The notes: a model not told the origin generated them from the letters alone. Shown: positions 1-6,813, numbered from the stretch's first letter. The stretch: DNA of 6,922 nucleotides from JBBQZO01 sp038207625 (GCA_038207625.1 JBBQZO010000073.1:1-6922); one strand, 5' to 3'. Numbers and translations are program-made.

Positions 1-948
1 CGCGCCTTGCCCACCGAGGCCGCGCAAGGCGATGCCGGCTGCGTGCTGGTCGACTATTTTGCGCGCTACCCGATCCGCAGCGTCAGCGCGGCCGGGGCCG
101 ATGCGCCGGTCGGCGCGCTGAACGGCCATTATCGCGTCAGTTTCGAGAACGGCAACAGCGTCACGGTCGACAGCGACGGCGAGCTGGCGCTGTGGCGCGA
201 TCCGGCCAGTCCGGCGCGCGCGCGCCTACGCGGGCGACTCGGCATCAACGACTACGTGGCGCGCGTGATCGACCGCGAAGGCTCGGCCGAACAGCCCGAG
301 GCTGCCAAGGCGCTGGCGATCGCCGCGCGCAGCTATTTGCAGCAAAATGCCACCCAGGCCGAAGGCTGCCAGCAGATCGCCGACAGCAGCGCCACCCAAC
401 GCGTGAGCCCGACCCGGGCCAGCGCGGGCGCGCGCGCGGCGGCGCTGTGGACCGACCAGCTGATCATCGCCGGGCCCAGCGTGCGCTACCACCGCGACAC
501 GCCGGCGCCGAACACGCTGGTGTGGCGCGACGCGCAGGCGCAGGCCGCCGGGCAGATGCGCTTTGACGAAATCCTCAACCACGCCTTTCCGGGCGCGCAA
601 CTGAGCACGCTGTCCGACAGCTCGGGTCTGGCCTGCACGCCGCTGGCCGGCGCCGAGGCCTGGCTGGCGCGCGAGCTGCCGCGCTGGCAGCGCCGCCTGC
701 GCACCGAGCCCGGTTACGAAGCGCCGGCCACGCGCCCGGCCATCTGCCAGCTGGCCCTGGGCAGCCCGTATTCCGAGCAAAGCCGCAACCGCATCTATGT
801 GCGCGGCCTGGCCACGCGCGATGACCGCATCACCATCGCGCACGAATTCGTCCATCTGGGGCTGCGCAACCATCCGCGCGGCCAGGACGAAGACTACGTT
901 GAACAACTGGCGCGCCGCCTGATCGACTACCGTCTGGAGACGCAATGA
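1..948 (+). CDS. yfaQ: DUF2300 family protein (YfaQ-like), C-terminal part, 5' truncated by window edge
   Basis: The frame is open to base 1, so the true start lies upstream; 315 residues are visible (residue numbers below count from the TTG at base 7). E. coli YfaQ is roughly 550 aa from memory, so this is about the last 60%. Two regions stand out. Residues ~78-165 resemble the SpoIID/LytB fold: NDYVARVIDRE (E91 at the place of the SpoIID catalytic Glu), then EAAKALAIAARSY, close to the SpoIID EALKAQAVAARTYA helix, then a CQQ...SATQRVSP stretch and a VRYHRDT segment. Near the C-terminus there is HEFVH (H279, E280, H283) followed by H289, a gluzincin/metzincin-like zinc motif with HExxHxxxxxH spacing. 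Family membership rests on recognition of the yfaQ-yfaP gene pair and the C-terminal motif. The role is unknown; a peptidoglycan-related or protease-like role is inference. The stop overlaps the next start (ATGA), so the two genes are probably translationally coupled. The gene symbol is by family resemblance only. Confidence 0.8.
   Translation, partial: RALPTEAAQGDAGCVLVDYFARYPIRSVSAAGADAPVGALNGHYRVSFENGNSVTVDSDGELALWRDPASPARARLRGRLGINDYVARVIDREGSAEQPEAAKALAIAARSYLQQNATQAEGCQQIADSSATQRVSPTRASAGARAAALWTDQLIIAGPSVRYHRDTPAPNTLVWRDAQAQAAGQMRFDEILNHAFPGAQLSTLSDSSGLACTPLAGAEAWLARELPRWQRRLRTEPGYEAPATRPAICQLALGSPYSEQSRNRIYVRGLATRDDRITIAHEFVHLGLRNHPRGQDEDYVEQLARRLIDYRLETQ
936..940 (+). promoter_or_regulatory. 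Shine-Dalgarno for the first DUF2135 gene
   Basis: GGAGA lies inside the last codons of the DUF2300 gene, 4 nt before the ATG at 945. Together with the ATGA stop/start overlap it supports the 945 start and translational coupling. Confidence 0.6.
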
Positions 949-1730
949 AAGTGTTGTTGACCTGCCTGCTGACGCTGCTGTGCGCCGGCGCCACCGCCCA
1001 GAACAGCGAGCTGTCGGCGCCGTCCGGCGGCTGGAACCGCAACGGCCTGGTGGACCGTTCGGACGAGGCCACGCTCGCTTACCCGTACTCGCCGATCGAC
1101 CGGGGCGCGCAGAAAAAGCGCACGATGATACGCGGGCGCATCGCCGCCGCCGGCAAGCAGCGCGAGCCGCACCAGCTGGTGGTGAACGGCAATCCGCTGC
1201 CGCTGGAGGTCGACGAAGATGGCCGCTTCGCGCGCCCCTACGTGTTCGGGGCCGGCTCGAACAGTGTCGAATTGAAGTCGCCCGACGGCAAATCGGTCAA
1301 GCGCGTGCAGTTTTACGAGACCGACAGCAACCGTCCGCGCCCCGCGATCCGCATCATCTGCGCGTGGGACGACAACCAGGCCGAGATCGACCTGCACGTG
1401 CTCACGCCGGACGGCCAGCATGCCTTCTTTGCGCATCCGCTGCTGAGCAACGGCGGCGGCCTTGACGTCGACAGCGTGGACGGCCCCGGTCCGGAGATGT
1501 TTACGATGACGTCGCCGCTGCGCGGCGCGTATCACGTGTATGTCAATTACTGGGGCAACTTCGGCGCCAACGGCTATCATTTCGACGAGAAGACGCGCAA
1601 GCGCGACATCATCACCGCGCGCATTACGCTGGTGTTTAACGAAAACACGGCGCGCGAAAAACGCGAAGTGCTGGTGGTCCCCTTACGCAGCATCGGCGAG
1701 CTGATGCTGGTTAAATCGTTTACTTACTGA
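945..1730 (+). CDS. DUF2135 family exported protein (YfaP-like), first of two tandem copies
   Basis: A 261-aa protein. Residues 1-18 form a Sec signal peptide (charged K2, a Leu-rich core, ATA before Q19). A Cys at 13 follows LL and does not make a good lipobox, so signal peptidase I processing is more likely. After an APSGGW motif comes a probable Ig-like beta-sandwich (~residues 60-125) with IRGRI, VVNG, DGRFARPYVFG and GSNSVE. The DUF2135 domain then runs from ~135 to 261, with AWDD (W141), DLHVLTPDG (D149, H151), NGGGLDVD, GPGPEMF and YHVYVNYWG (~197-204). It has a longer loop after VNYWG (NFGANGYHFDEKTRKRD) than its neighbour. The function of DUF2135 is not established. The motif Asp/His residues and the beta-rich pattern would suit a metal-binding or protein-binding beta-sandwich, which is inference. 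The start is supported by the GGAGA site and the ATGA overlap. Confidence 0.88.
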   Translation: MKVLLTCLLTLLCAGATAQNSELSAPSGGWNRNGLVDRSDEATLAYPYSPIDRGAQKKRTMIRGRIAAAGKQREPHQLVVNGNPLPLEVDEDGRFARPYVFGAGSNSVELKSPDGKSVKRVQFYETDSNRPRPAIRIICAWDDNQAEIDLHVLTPDGQHAFFAHPLLSNGGGLDVDSVDGPGPEMFTMTSPLRGAYHVYVNYWGNFGANGYHFDEKTRKRDIITARITLVFNENTAREKREVLVVPLRSIGELMLVKSFTY

Positions 1731-1732
1731 CC

Positions 1733-2509
1733 ATGAAAAATTCCGACTCCATGCGCCTGACCCCGTTGGCCCTTCCGCTGCTGCTGTTGTGCGCGCCCGC
1801 CGTGGCCCAGGTGACGATCGACGCGCCGCAGGGCGGCTGGCGCAATTCGCTCGGCGCCGTCGAGGAATACACGCAAAGCGTCAACTACCCGGCCTCGCGT
1901 GTGAACCTGCAGCCCGGCCAGAGCGAGACGGCGCAAATCCGCGGCAAGATACGCGGTGCGCAAAAAGGCAAGCCGGCCACGCTGATCGTCAACGGCATCG
2001 CGATGCCGATCGAGCTGCAGGACGATGGCAGCTTTGCGCGCCCGTACGCGTTCGGGCGCGGCTCGAACAGCGTCGAGGTGCGCTCGCCCGACGGCAAGCA
2101 GCGCGCGCGCACCCAGTTTGTCGACGCCTACGGCAGCAAGACCGCCGCGCGCCTGCGCGTGGTGCTGTCCTGGGACAGCCCCGGCACCGACCTGGACCTG
2201 CACGTGGTCACGCCCGACGGCGGGCACGCCTGGTACGGCTCGCGGGTGCTGGCCAATGGCGGCGCGCTCGATGTGGACGTCACCACCGGCTACGGCCCGG
2301 AGATTTTTTCCAGTCCCGCGCCGGCCAAAGGCCTGTACCACGTGTATGTCAATTACTATGGCAGCGGCGAGCGCACGGAAATCATCACGACGGCGCAAAT
2401 TGCTATCATTAGCAACGAGGGCACGCCGCATGAAAAGCAGCAGGTGTTTCGCGTGCCGATGCGCGCCCCGGGCGAGCTGACGCTGGTGCGCTCCTTCGTC
2501 TACCCGTAA
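1733..2509 (+). CDS. yfaP: DUF2135 family exported protein (YfaP-like), second tandem copy
   Basis: A 258-aa paralogue of the preceding gene, starting 2 nt after its stop. Residues 1-25 form the signal peptide (Leu-rich core, AVA before Q26). The layout is the same: APQGGW, then an Ig-like segment (IRGKI, LIVNG, DGSFARPYAFG, GSNSVEVRSPDGK), then DUF2135 from ~140 to 258 with SWDSPGTDLDLHV (W147, D153, D155, H157), NGGALDVDVTTGYGPEIF and YHVYVNYYG. This copy carries the fuller DLDLH and TTGYGPE motifs and looks closer to the family consensus; the first copy reads EIDLH and VDGPGPE. No clear Shine-Dalgarno precedes the 1733 ATG, so reinitiation from the upstream gene is likely. An in-frame ATG at 1751 would also leave a complete signal peptide and cannot be excluded. 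The function is unknown; the gene symbol is by family resemblance. Confidence 0.88.
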   Translation: MKNSDSMRLTPLALPLLLLCAPAVAQVTIDAPQGGWRNSLGAVEEYTQSVNYPASRVNLQPGQSETAQIRGKIRGAQKGKPATLIVNGIAMPIELQDDGSFARPYAFGRGSNSVEVRSPDGKQRARTQFVDAYGSKTAARLRVVLSWDSPGTDLDLHVVTPDGGHAWYGSRVLANGGALDVDVTTGYGPEIFSSPAPAKGLYHVYVNYYGSGERTEIITTAQIAIISNEGTPHEKQQVFRVPMRAPGELTLVRSFVYP

Positions 2510-2563
2510 GCGCATCGGGCAGGTCGCTGCGCGCTGCGGTATCAAAAAAGTCTGATCGGAATT

Positions 2564-2567
2564 GAGA
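2564..2567 (+). promoter_or_regulatory. Probable Shine-Dalgarno for the first transglutaminase-like gene
   Basis: GAGA lies 5 nt before the ATG at 2573, inside a purine-rich run (GGAATTGAGAA). It favours 2573 over the in-frame ATG at 2585. The 63-nt gap before this gene shows no convincing promoter or terminator, so readthrough from the yfa-type genes is plausible. Confidence 0.45.
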
Positions 2568-2572
2568 ATCGT

Positions 2573-4438
2573 ATGAAATGGACTATGCGGAATTGGCGCC
2601 AGCTGCTGCTTGCGCTGCTTGCCGGCGCGGCGATGGGCACGGCCAGCGCGGTTGACGAGGGCAGCGACACATCGACCACCGTCGAAAAGGAAATCCAGCA
2701 TTTCGTCGTCAATGCGGACGGCAGTTTTGTCGAATCGAGCGACGTCGTCATCGTCATCAACGAGGGGCGTGCGGTGGGCAGCGGCGCGCAGCGGCGTATC
2801 TCCTTTGACCGCTCAATCGAGACGCTCGACGTCATCGTCGCCTACACGCAAAAGGCCGACGGCAGCCAGCTGCCCGTCGAACTGGACAAGATCAAGGAGC
2901 AGCAGGATCGTCGCTCGGCCAGCGCGCCGATGTTCCACGACACGCAAGTAAAAGTGATCATCTTCCCCAACGTGACGGTGGGCGACCGGCTGGTGTACCA
3001 GACGCGCCGCACGCGCACGGTGCCGACCTTCGCGCGCCAGTTCGACGACATTTCGGCGCCCGATTTCACGCCCATCAAGCAGTTTGCGCTGATCTACGAC
3101 CTGCCCAGCCAGATGGTTCTGCACGCCGACAACCTGGGCTTTACCGCGTCGCTGCCGCCGGCCGAGAGCGGACGCACGGTGTATCGCTGGGATTATGTGT
3201 CGGTGCCAAATCAGCGCGTCGAAAACGGTTCGGTGGGCTGGCGCGACTACCGGCCGCACGTGTACGTGTCCACCTTCGCCAACTACGCCGAGTTTGCGCG
3301 CGCCTTCGAGGCCGGCACGCGCGACAAGAGCGAGGTGACGCCGGCGATCGCCAAGCTGGCGCGCCAGGTGAGCGCCAACGTCAAAGGCGCACGCGCGCAA
3401 GCCTATGCGCTTGACAACTGGGTGCGCCGCAATATCCGCTACGTGCACGTGCCGGTGGGCGGCGCCAACCGCATCCCGCACCGCGCCGAGACGGTACTGA
3501 GCAACCGCTATGCCGACTCGAACGACCATGTCGCCTTGTTGCGCGCGCTGTTGCGCGCGGTGGGCATCGACAGCAGCGCCGCCTTGCTCAACGCGTCCAC
3601 CATGTACAGCTGGCCGACGGTGCCCAACCTCGATGTGCTGTACCACGCGATCACCTACATCCCCAGCCTGGATCTGTACCTCGATTCAAGCGCCGAGACG
3701 GTGCTGCCCGGCTACCTGTACAACAACGAGTTGGACAAGTCGACGCTGCTGATCGCCAGCGCGACGATCGGACACACGCCGCGCGTGCAACGCGATGCGA
3801 GCAACAGCGTCAGCCAGTTCAGCATCGCCGCCGACGGCGCGGCCACTTTTCGCAGCAAGGTCGACTATGACGGTTTCGGCGCCGAGGGCCGGCGCGCCGA
3901 ATGGCGCAACACCGCGCCCGACGCACGCCGCAGCATGGTCGAACGGATCTTGCGCGCGCGCGGGCAGAGTGGCGAGGGCGAGATCGTGGCCAGCGCAACG
4001 GAGGGCAGCGCCGATCACTTCGGCGCCACCTACAGCGGTCGCAGTGAAAACTGGGCCGATTTGCCGGGGCCGATCGGCATCCCGGCCGACAGCGCGCTGC
4101 GCAGCGCCATTTCCGGCCACGTGGCGGCACTGCTGTCCGAAACCGAGCGCACCCAGGACTATGTGTGCGCCAGCGCGCAGGCCGACGAGAGCGCCCGCTA
4201 TCTGCTGGCCAAGGAGATTTCCGTGCTGGCCTTGCCAAAACCGCTGACGCTGCACAATCAGGATTTCGACTACGAGGCGCGTTACGTGCGCGAGGGCGAC
4301 GCGATTCTGGTGCAGCGCCACTTTGCGTCGCATCACGCGGGCCGCGTCTGCACGCCGGATGACTTCAAGCGCATGCAGCCGAGCATCGAGGCGATGACGC
4401 GCGACTTGCGCAGCCAGCTGATTTTGCGGGTGCTGTGA
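2573..4438 (+). CDS. DUF3857 / transglutaminase-like exported protein with catalytic Cys replaced by Ser
   Basis: A 621-aa protein. Residues 1-26 form a Sec signal peptide (RNWR, a Leu/Ala core, ASA before V27). Residues ~35-220 match the DUF3857 type of N-terminal region (NADGSFVE, YTQKADGSQLPV, VKVIIFPNVTVGDRLVYQ). The transglutaminase-like core runs from ~250 to 380: DNWVRRNIRYV, then NRYADSNDH, where the normal motif is GDCKDH. Residue 316 is Ser (TCG, 3518-3520) where the paralogue has Cys, and the next Lys is Asn. The catalytic His (H358 in LYHAITY) and Asp (D371 in YLDSS) are kept. The C-terminal ~230 residues are probably beta-rich and contain the only two Cys of the mature protein (C532, C593), likely a disulfide. 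The enzyme is therefore predicted to lack acyl-transfer or thiol-protease activity, or at best to be a weak serine variant. The full-length frame with intact domains argues against ordinary decay. It may bind the same ligand as its active neighbour or regulate it; that is inference. Confidence 0.87.
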   Translation: MKWTMRNWRQLLLALLAGAAMGTASAVDEGSDTSTTVEKEIQHFVVNADGSFVESSDVVIVINEGRAVGSGAQRRISFDRSIETLDVIVAYTQKADGSQLPVELDKIKEQQDRRSASAPMFHDTQVKVIIFPNVTVGDRLVYQTRRTRTVPTFARQFDDISAPDFTPIKQFALIYDLPSQMVLHADNLGFTASLPPAESGRTVYRWDYVSVPNQRVENGSVGWRDYRPHVYVSTFANYAEFARAFEAGTRDKSEVTPAIAKLARQVSANVKGARAQAYALDNWVRRNIRYVHVPVGGANRIPHRAETVLSNRYADSNDHVALLRALLRAVGIDSSAALLNASTMYSWPTVPNLDVLYHAITYIPSLDLYLDSSAETVLPGYLYNNELDKSTLLIASATIGHTPRVQRDASNSVSQFSIAADGAATFRSKVDYDGFGAEGRRAEWRNTAPDARRSMVERILRARGQSGEGEIVASATEGSADHFGATYSGRSENWADLPGPIGIPADSALRSAISGHVAALLSETERTQDYVCASAQADESARYLLAKEISVLALPKPLTLHNQDFDYEARYVREGDAILVQRHFASHHAGRVCTPDDFKRMQPSIEAMTRDLRSQLILRVL

Positions 4439-4481
4439 GGCGCCAGCGCCCGCACGTCACACCCGCTGTGTCATTAATTTC

Positions 4482-4484
4482 GGA
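4482..4484 (+). promoter_or_regulatory. Shine-Dalgarno core that decides the start of the second transglutaminase-like gene
   Basis: GGA at 4482-4484 touches the ATG at 4485 (no spacing) but lies 6 nt before the in-frame ATG at 4491, which is normal spacing. The 4491 start is therefore preferred; it removes only Met-Ile from the signal peptide. Confidence 0.45.
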
Positions 4485-4490
4485 ATGATC

Positions 4491-6347
4491 ATGAACTTTA
4501 TCGCTACCCTTGGCCGCCACCTGACCCTTGGCCTGTGCTGCCTGTGTGCGCTGGGCCAGGCGCGCGCCGATGCGACCGACCCGTCGCTGACGATCGAAAA
4601 ACTCGACCAGCGCGTGGTCGTTGCGCAGGACGGCAGTTTTGTGACCGACTTCGAGTCGGTGTTGCTGATCAACGAGGCGCGCGCCGTCGCGTTTGCCGCG
4701 CAGCGTTCGCTCAGCTACAACACCACCCTATCGACGCTGCAGGTGCTGGAGGCGTACACGCAAAAGCCGGACGGCAGCAAGATCATGGTCGAGCCGGACC
4801 AGATCAAAGACCAGCCGGAACGCGAATCGTCCGGCGCGCCGATGTTCTACGACAGCCGCGTCAAGGTGATTGTGTTCCCGGACGTGGCCGTGGGCGACCG
4901 GGTGGCGTTTCGCTACCGCCTCAAGCAGACCACGCCGCTGTATCCCGGCCAGTTCGAAAGCATGAGCTTTGGCGGCAACAACCCGACCAAGCTGTATCGG
5001 CTCAGCTACGACCTGCCGGCGACGATGACGTTGCACGCCGACGTCAGCGGCTTTGCGCCGTCGCTGCCGGCGGCTGGCCCCGGACGCAAAATCTACCAAT
5101 GGGATTTCGTGCCCGGGCCCAATCTTCCTACGGAAGCGGGCGCGGTCGACTACAGCGACTACGGACGACACGTGTTTGTGTCCACCTTCGCCGACTTTGC
5201 CGCGCTGGCCAAAGCCTACGACGCGCGCGCCAGCGACAAGTCGGCCAGCTCGCCGGTCATCGCCGCGCTGGCGGCAAAGCTGACCGCCGGGCTGGACACG
5301 CCGCGCGCCAAGGCCTACGCGCTCAACGACTGGGTGCGCCGCAACATCCGCTACGTGGCCACCTACATCGGCGCCGGCGGCGTGGTGCCGCACGCGGCCG
5401 ACACCATCCTGGCCAACCGTTACGGCGACTGCAAGGACCACGCGACGCTGATGGAAGCGCTGCTACGCGAGGCCGGCATCGACAGCACGCCGGCGCTGAT
5501 CAATGCCGGCAACGCGTTCCGGGTGCCCAGCGTGCCGCTGACCTTCAACCATGTGATTACGTTCATCCCCGGCGAACAACTGTTTCTCGATTCGACGGCC
5601 GGCGCGACCGCGTCTGGCTACCTGCCCAATACCGATATCGACAAGACCGTGCTGCTGACCAGGACCGGCCAGATGGCGCACACGCCGGCCAGCCAGCCGG
5701 GCGCCGTGCGCAGCCGCAGCAGTTTCGCCATCGACGCGCTCGGCGGCGCGGACTTTGCCCAGTCGGCGGCGGTGGACGGCAGTTGGAGCGAAACGATGCG
5801 CGGCAAAATCGGCGGACTCAAGCCGACCGACCGCAATCGCCTGGTTGAAGAGATGCTTAAATCGCGCGGCCAGCGCGGCAGCGGCACTTTTGAGGCGGGC
5901 CGCCTGGCGAGCGCGCCCGACGCGTTGCAACTGAAATACACCGGGCGCAGCGAGAACATGGTGAGCTTGCCTGGCCCGCTCGGCATTTCCGCCAGCAGCA
6001 GCCTGACCGGCGAGCTGGGGCAGAACGTGTTTTCGATGGCGCTGGAGAAGAAGCGCTCGCAAAACTTCGTCTGCTACTACGGCAAGTTCGACGAGGAAGC
6101 GCGCTACCAGCTGGCGCCGGAACTGAGCGTGCTGGCCATCCCCAAAGCGCTGACGCTGCATACCGCCGACATCGACTACAGCTCGGACTACGTGGAGCAG
6201 GGCAACACGGTGCTGGTGACGCGTCACCTGGAAATTCACCACGCTGGTGGCGCCGTCTGCACACCGGCCGACTATGCGCTGATGCGACCTGCGCTGGACA
6301 AGATGATTCGCGATCTGAAAGCGCAGCTGATATTGCAAACGCGCTAA
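4491..6347 (+). CDS. DUF3857 / transglutaminase-like exported protein with intact Cys-His-Asp triad
   Basis: A 618-aa protein from the ATG at 4491 (620 aa if the ATG at 4485 is used). The signal peptide has a Leu/Cys-rich core and ends in ARA (residues 24-26). The DUF3857 type of N-terminal region (~30-215) shows QDGSFV, INEARAVAFAAQRSLSYN, YTQKPDGSKI and VKVIVFPDVAVGDRV. The transglutaminase-like core (~250-380) shows NDWVRRNIRYV, YGDCKDHATLMEALL with C314 (5430-5432), FNHVITFI with H354 and LFLDSTAG with D367, which is the complete papain-like triad. The C-terminal region keeps the same Cys pair as the neighbour (C528, C590). The gene starts about 50 nt after its paralogue and is probably co-transcribed with it. 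In known families this fold gives peptidases, amidases or crosslinking enzymes; the substrate cannot be told from sequence. Export suggests a periplasmic or cell-wall target, which is inference. Confidence 0.9.
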   Translation: MNFIATLGRHLTLGLCCLCALGQARADATDPSLTIEKLDQRVVVAQDGSFVTDFESVLLINEARAVAFAAQRSLSYNTTLSTLQVLEAYTQKPDGSKIMVEPDQIKDQPERESSGAPMFYDSRVKVIVFPDVAVGDRVAFRYRLKQTTPLYPGQFESMSFGGNNPTKLYRLSYDLPATMTLHADVSGFAPSLPAAGPGRKIYQWDFVPGPNLPTEAGAVDYSDYGRHVFVSTFADFAALAKAYDARASDKSASSPVIAALAAKLTAGLDTPRAKAYALNDWVRRNIRYVATYIGAGGVVPHAADTILANRYGDCKDHATLMEALLREAGIDSTPALINAGNAFRVPSVPLTFNHVITFIPGEQLFLDSTAGATASGYLPNTDIDKTVLLTRTGQMAHTPASQPGAVRSRSSFAIDALGGADFAQSAAVDGSWSETMRGKIGGLKPTDRNRLVEEMLKSRGQRGSGTFEAGRLASAPDALQLKYTGRSENMVSLPGPLGISASSSLTGELGQNVFSMALEKKRSQNFVCYYGKFDEEARYQLAPELSVLAIPKALTLHTADIDYSSDYVEQGNTVLVTRHLEIHHAGGAVCTPADYALMRPALDKMIRDLKAQLILQTR

Positions 6348-6385
6348 CGGCGATAGCAGGTGCATGCGCGCGCAGGCGATTTTAA

Positions 6386-6410
6386 CGGCCTGCTGGCCGC
6401 AGCGGTTTTG
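6386..6410 (+). terminator. Possible weak intrinsic terminator after the transglutaminase pair
   Basis: A 5-bp perfect stem, CGGCC (6386-6390) with GGCCG (6395-6399), encloses a TGCT loop. A short T run (6406-6409) follows after 6 intervening bases. The T tract is short and not directly at the stem base, so the call is weak. Its place about 40 nt after the last stop codon of the cluster fits. Confidence 0.3.
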
Positions 6411-6519
6411 CCATCTCGTTTAGGTGGCTTATTTCCCTCAAAACGGGTCGGGTCGCGAAGGGTGTAATGATCAAATCTTGTTTTCGAGGCATACTCCGCA
6501 TGTGCAAAAAATCAATATT

Positions 6520-6525
6520 TATATT
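6520..6525 (+). promoter_or_regulatory. Candidate -10 element for the lipoprotein gene
   Basis: TATATT matches the sigma70 -10 consensus at 5 of 6 positions and sits in the most AT-rich part of the interval, about 80 nt before the ATG at 6607. No good -35 lies at the usual distance, so this is only a candidate. Confidence 0.22.
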
Positions 6526-6593
6526 GACTTAATTTTTAGCGCAGATTCGCCGTGAGTGGGCGTAAACCAGCTCAAAATACCAAAACTAAAACC

Positions 6594-6597
6594 AGGA
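6594..6597 (+). promoter_or_regulatory. Shine-Dalgarno that sets the lipoprotein start at 6607
   Basis: AGGA lies 9 nt before the ATG at 6607. The frame stays open upstream to a GTG at 6556, but that start would add 17 residues in front of a complete lipoprotein signal, so 6607 is the better start. Confidence 0.5.
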
Positions 6598-6606
6598 ATC
6601 AACTTA

Positions 6607-6813
6607 ATGAAGATCGTCTCCGTCGTCACACTTGCAGCTACACTTCTAATCACCGGGTGTGCATCTGTAGAAATGGCATCAAAAACAGAATCGACAAAAG
6701 CAAAAGAATTCAATCCGCCTAGTAAGGGCAATGCCGGCGTTTACATCTATCGTGATAGTTTCGTTGGCAAGGCACTCAAGAAAGGGCTCAATGCCGTTTT
6801 GTGTGGAACTTGA
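6607..6813 (+). pseudogene. DUF2846-like lipoprotein gene, truncated by an insertion sequence
   Basis: The reading frame is 68 aa. Residues 1-18 are a lipoprotein signal ending in the lipobox LITGC (C18), so the intact product would have been lipidated and held in the envelope. After a Lys/Ser/Thr linker comes FNPPSKGNAGVYIYRDSFVGKALKK, read here as two blocks: FNPPSKGNAG and VYIYRDSFVGKALKK. This is the typical start of a DUF2846 domain, which normally continues for about 80-100 more residues. Similarity stops at residue 59 (codon 6781-6783), and the last nine residues and the stop look like translated IS sequence. Base composition is far more AT-rich than in the upstream genes, suggesting a different origin. 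DUF2846 function is unknown. A functional short peptide is possible but unlikely. Confidence 0.65.

Larger units (their letters stand above)
6348..6606 (+). other. Non-coding interval and composition boundary
   Basis: These 259 nt hold no convincing gene. The first ~60 nt are GC-rich like the upstream genes and include a hairpin. From about 6410 on, and most clearly from ~6465, the sequence turns AT-rich, for example the A/T-rich run around 6505-6538. This interval separates the secreted-protein cluster from the lipoprotein gene and is where a new transcription unit would have to begin. Confidence 0.5.

Noticed and set aside
226..945. Long minus-strand open frame opposite the DUF2300 gene
   Set aside because: It is an antisense shadow typical of GC-rich coding DNA: Arg/Ala/Gly-rich, no recognisable domain, and the + strand frame has family motifs throughout.
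2510..2532. GCGCA/TGCGC inverted repeat after the second DUF2135 gene as a terminator
   Set aside because: The stem is only 5 bp with a 13-nt loop and no T tract follows; such repeats are expected by chance in GC-rich DNA.
1724..2701. 325-codon minus-strand open frame across the second DUF2135 gene
   Set aside because: It has low-complexity Arg/Ala/His-rich composition with no domain, and it runs antisense to a gene with clear signal peptide and DUF2135 motifs.
4535..5848. 437-codon + strand frame inside the second transglutaminase-like gene
   Set aside because: It is a frame-shifted shadow rich in Arg/Gln/Gly with no motifs; the overlapping frame has a complete catalytic triad and a signal peptide.
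6556..6606. GTG start at 6556 for the lipoprotein, adding 17 residues
   Set aside because: The extension would precede a complete lipoprotein signal peptide, and a good Shine-Dalgarno supports the ATG at 6607.
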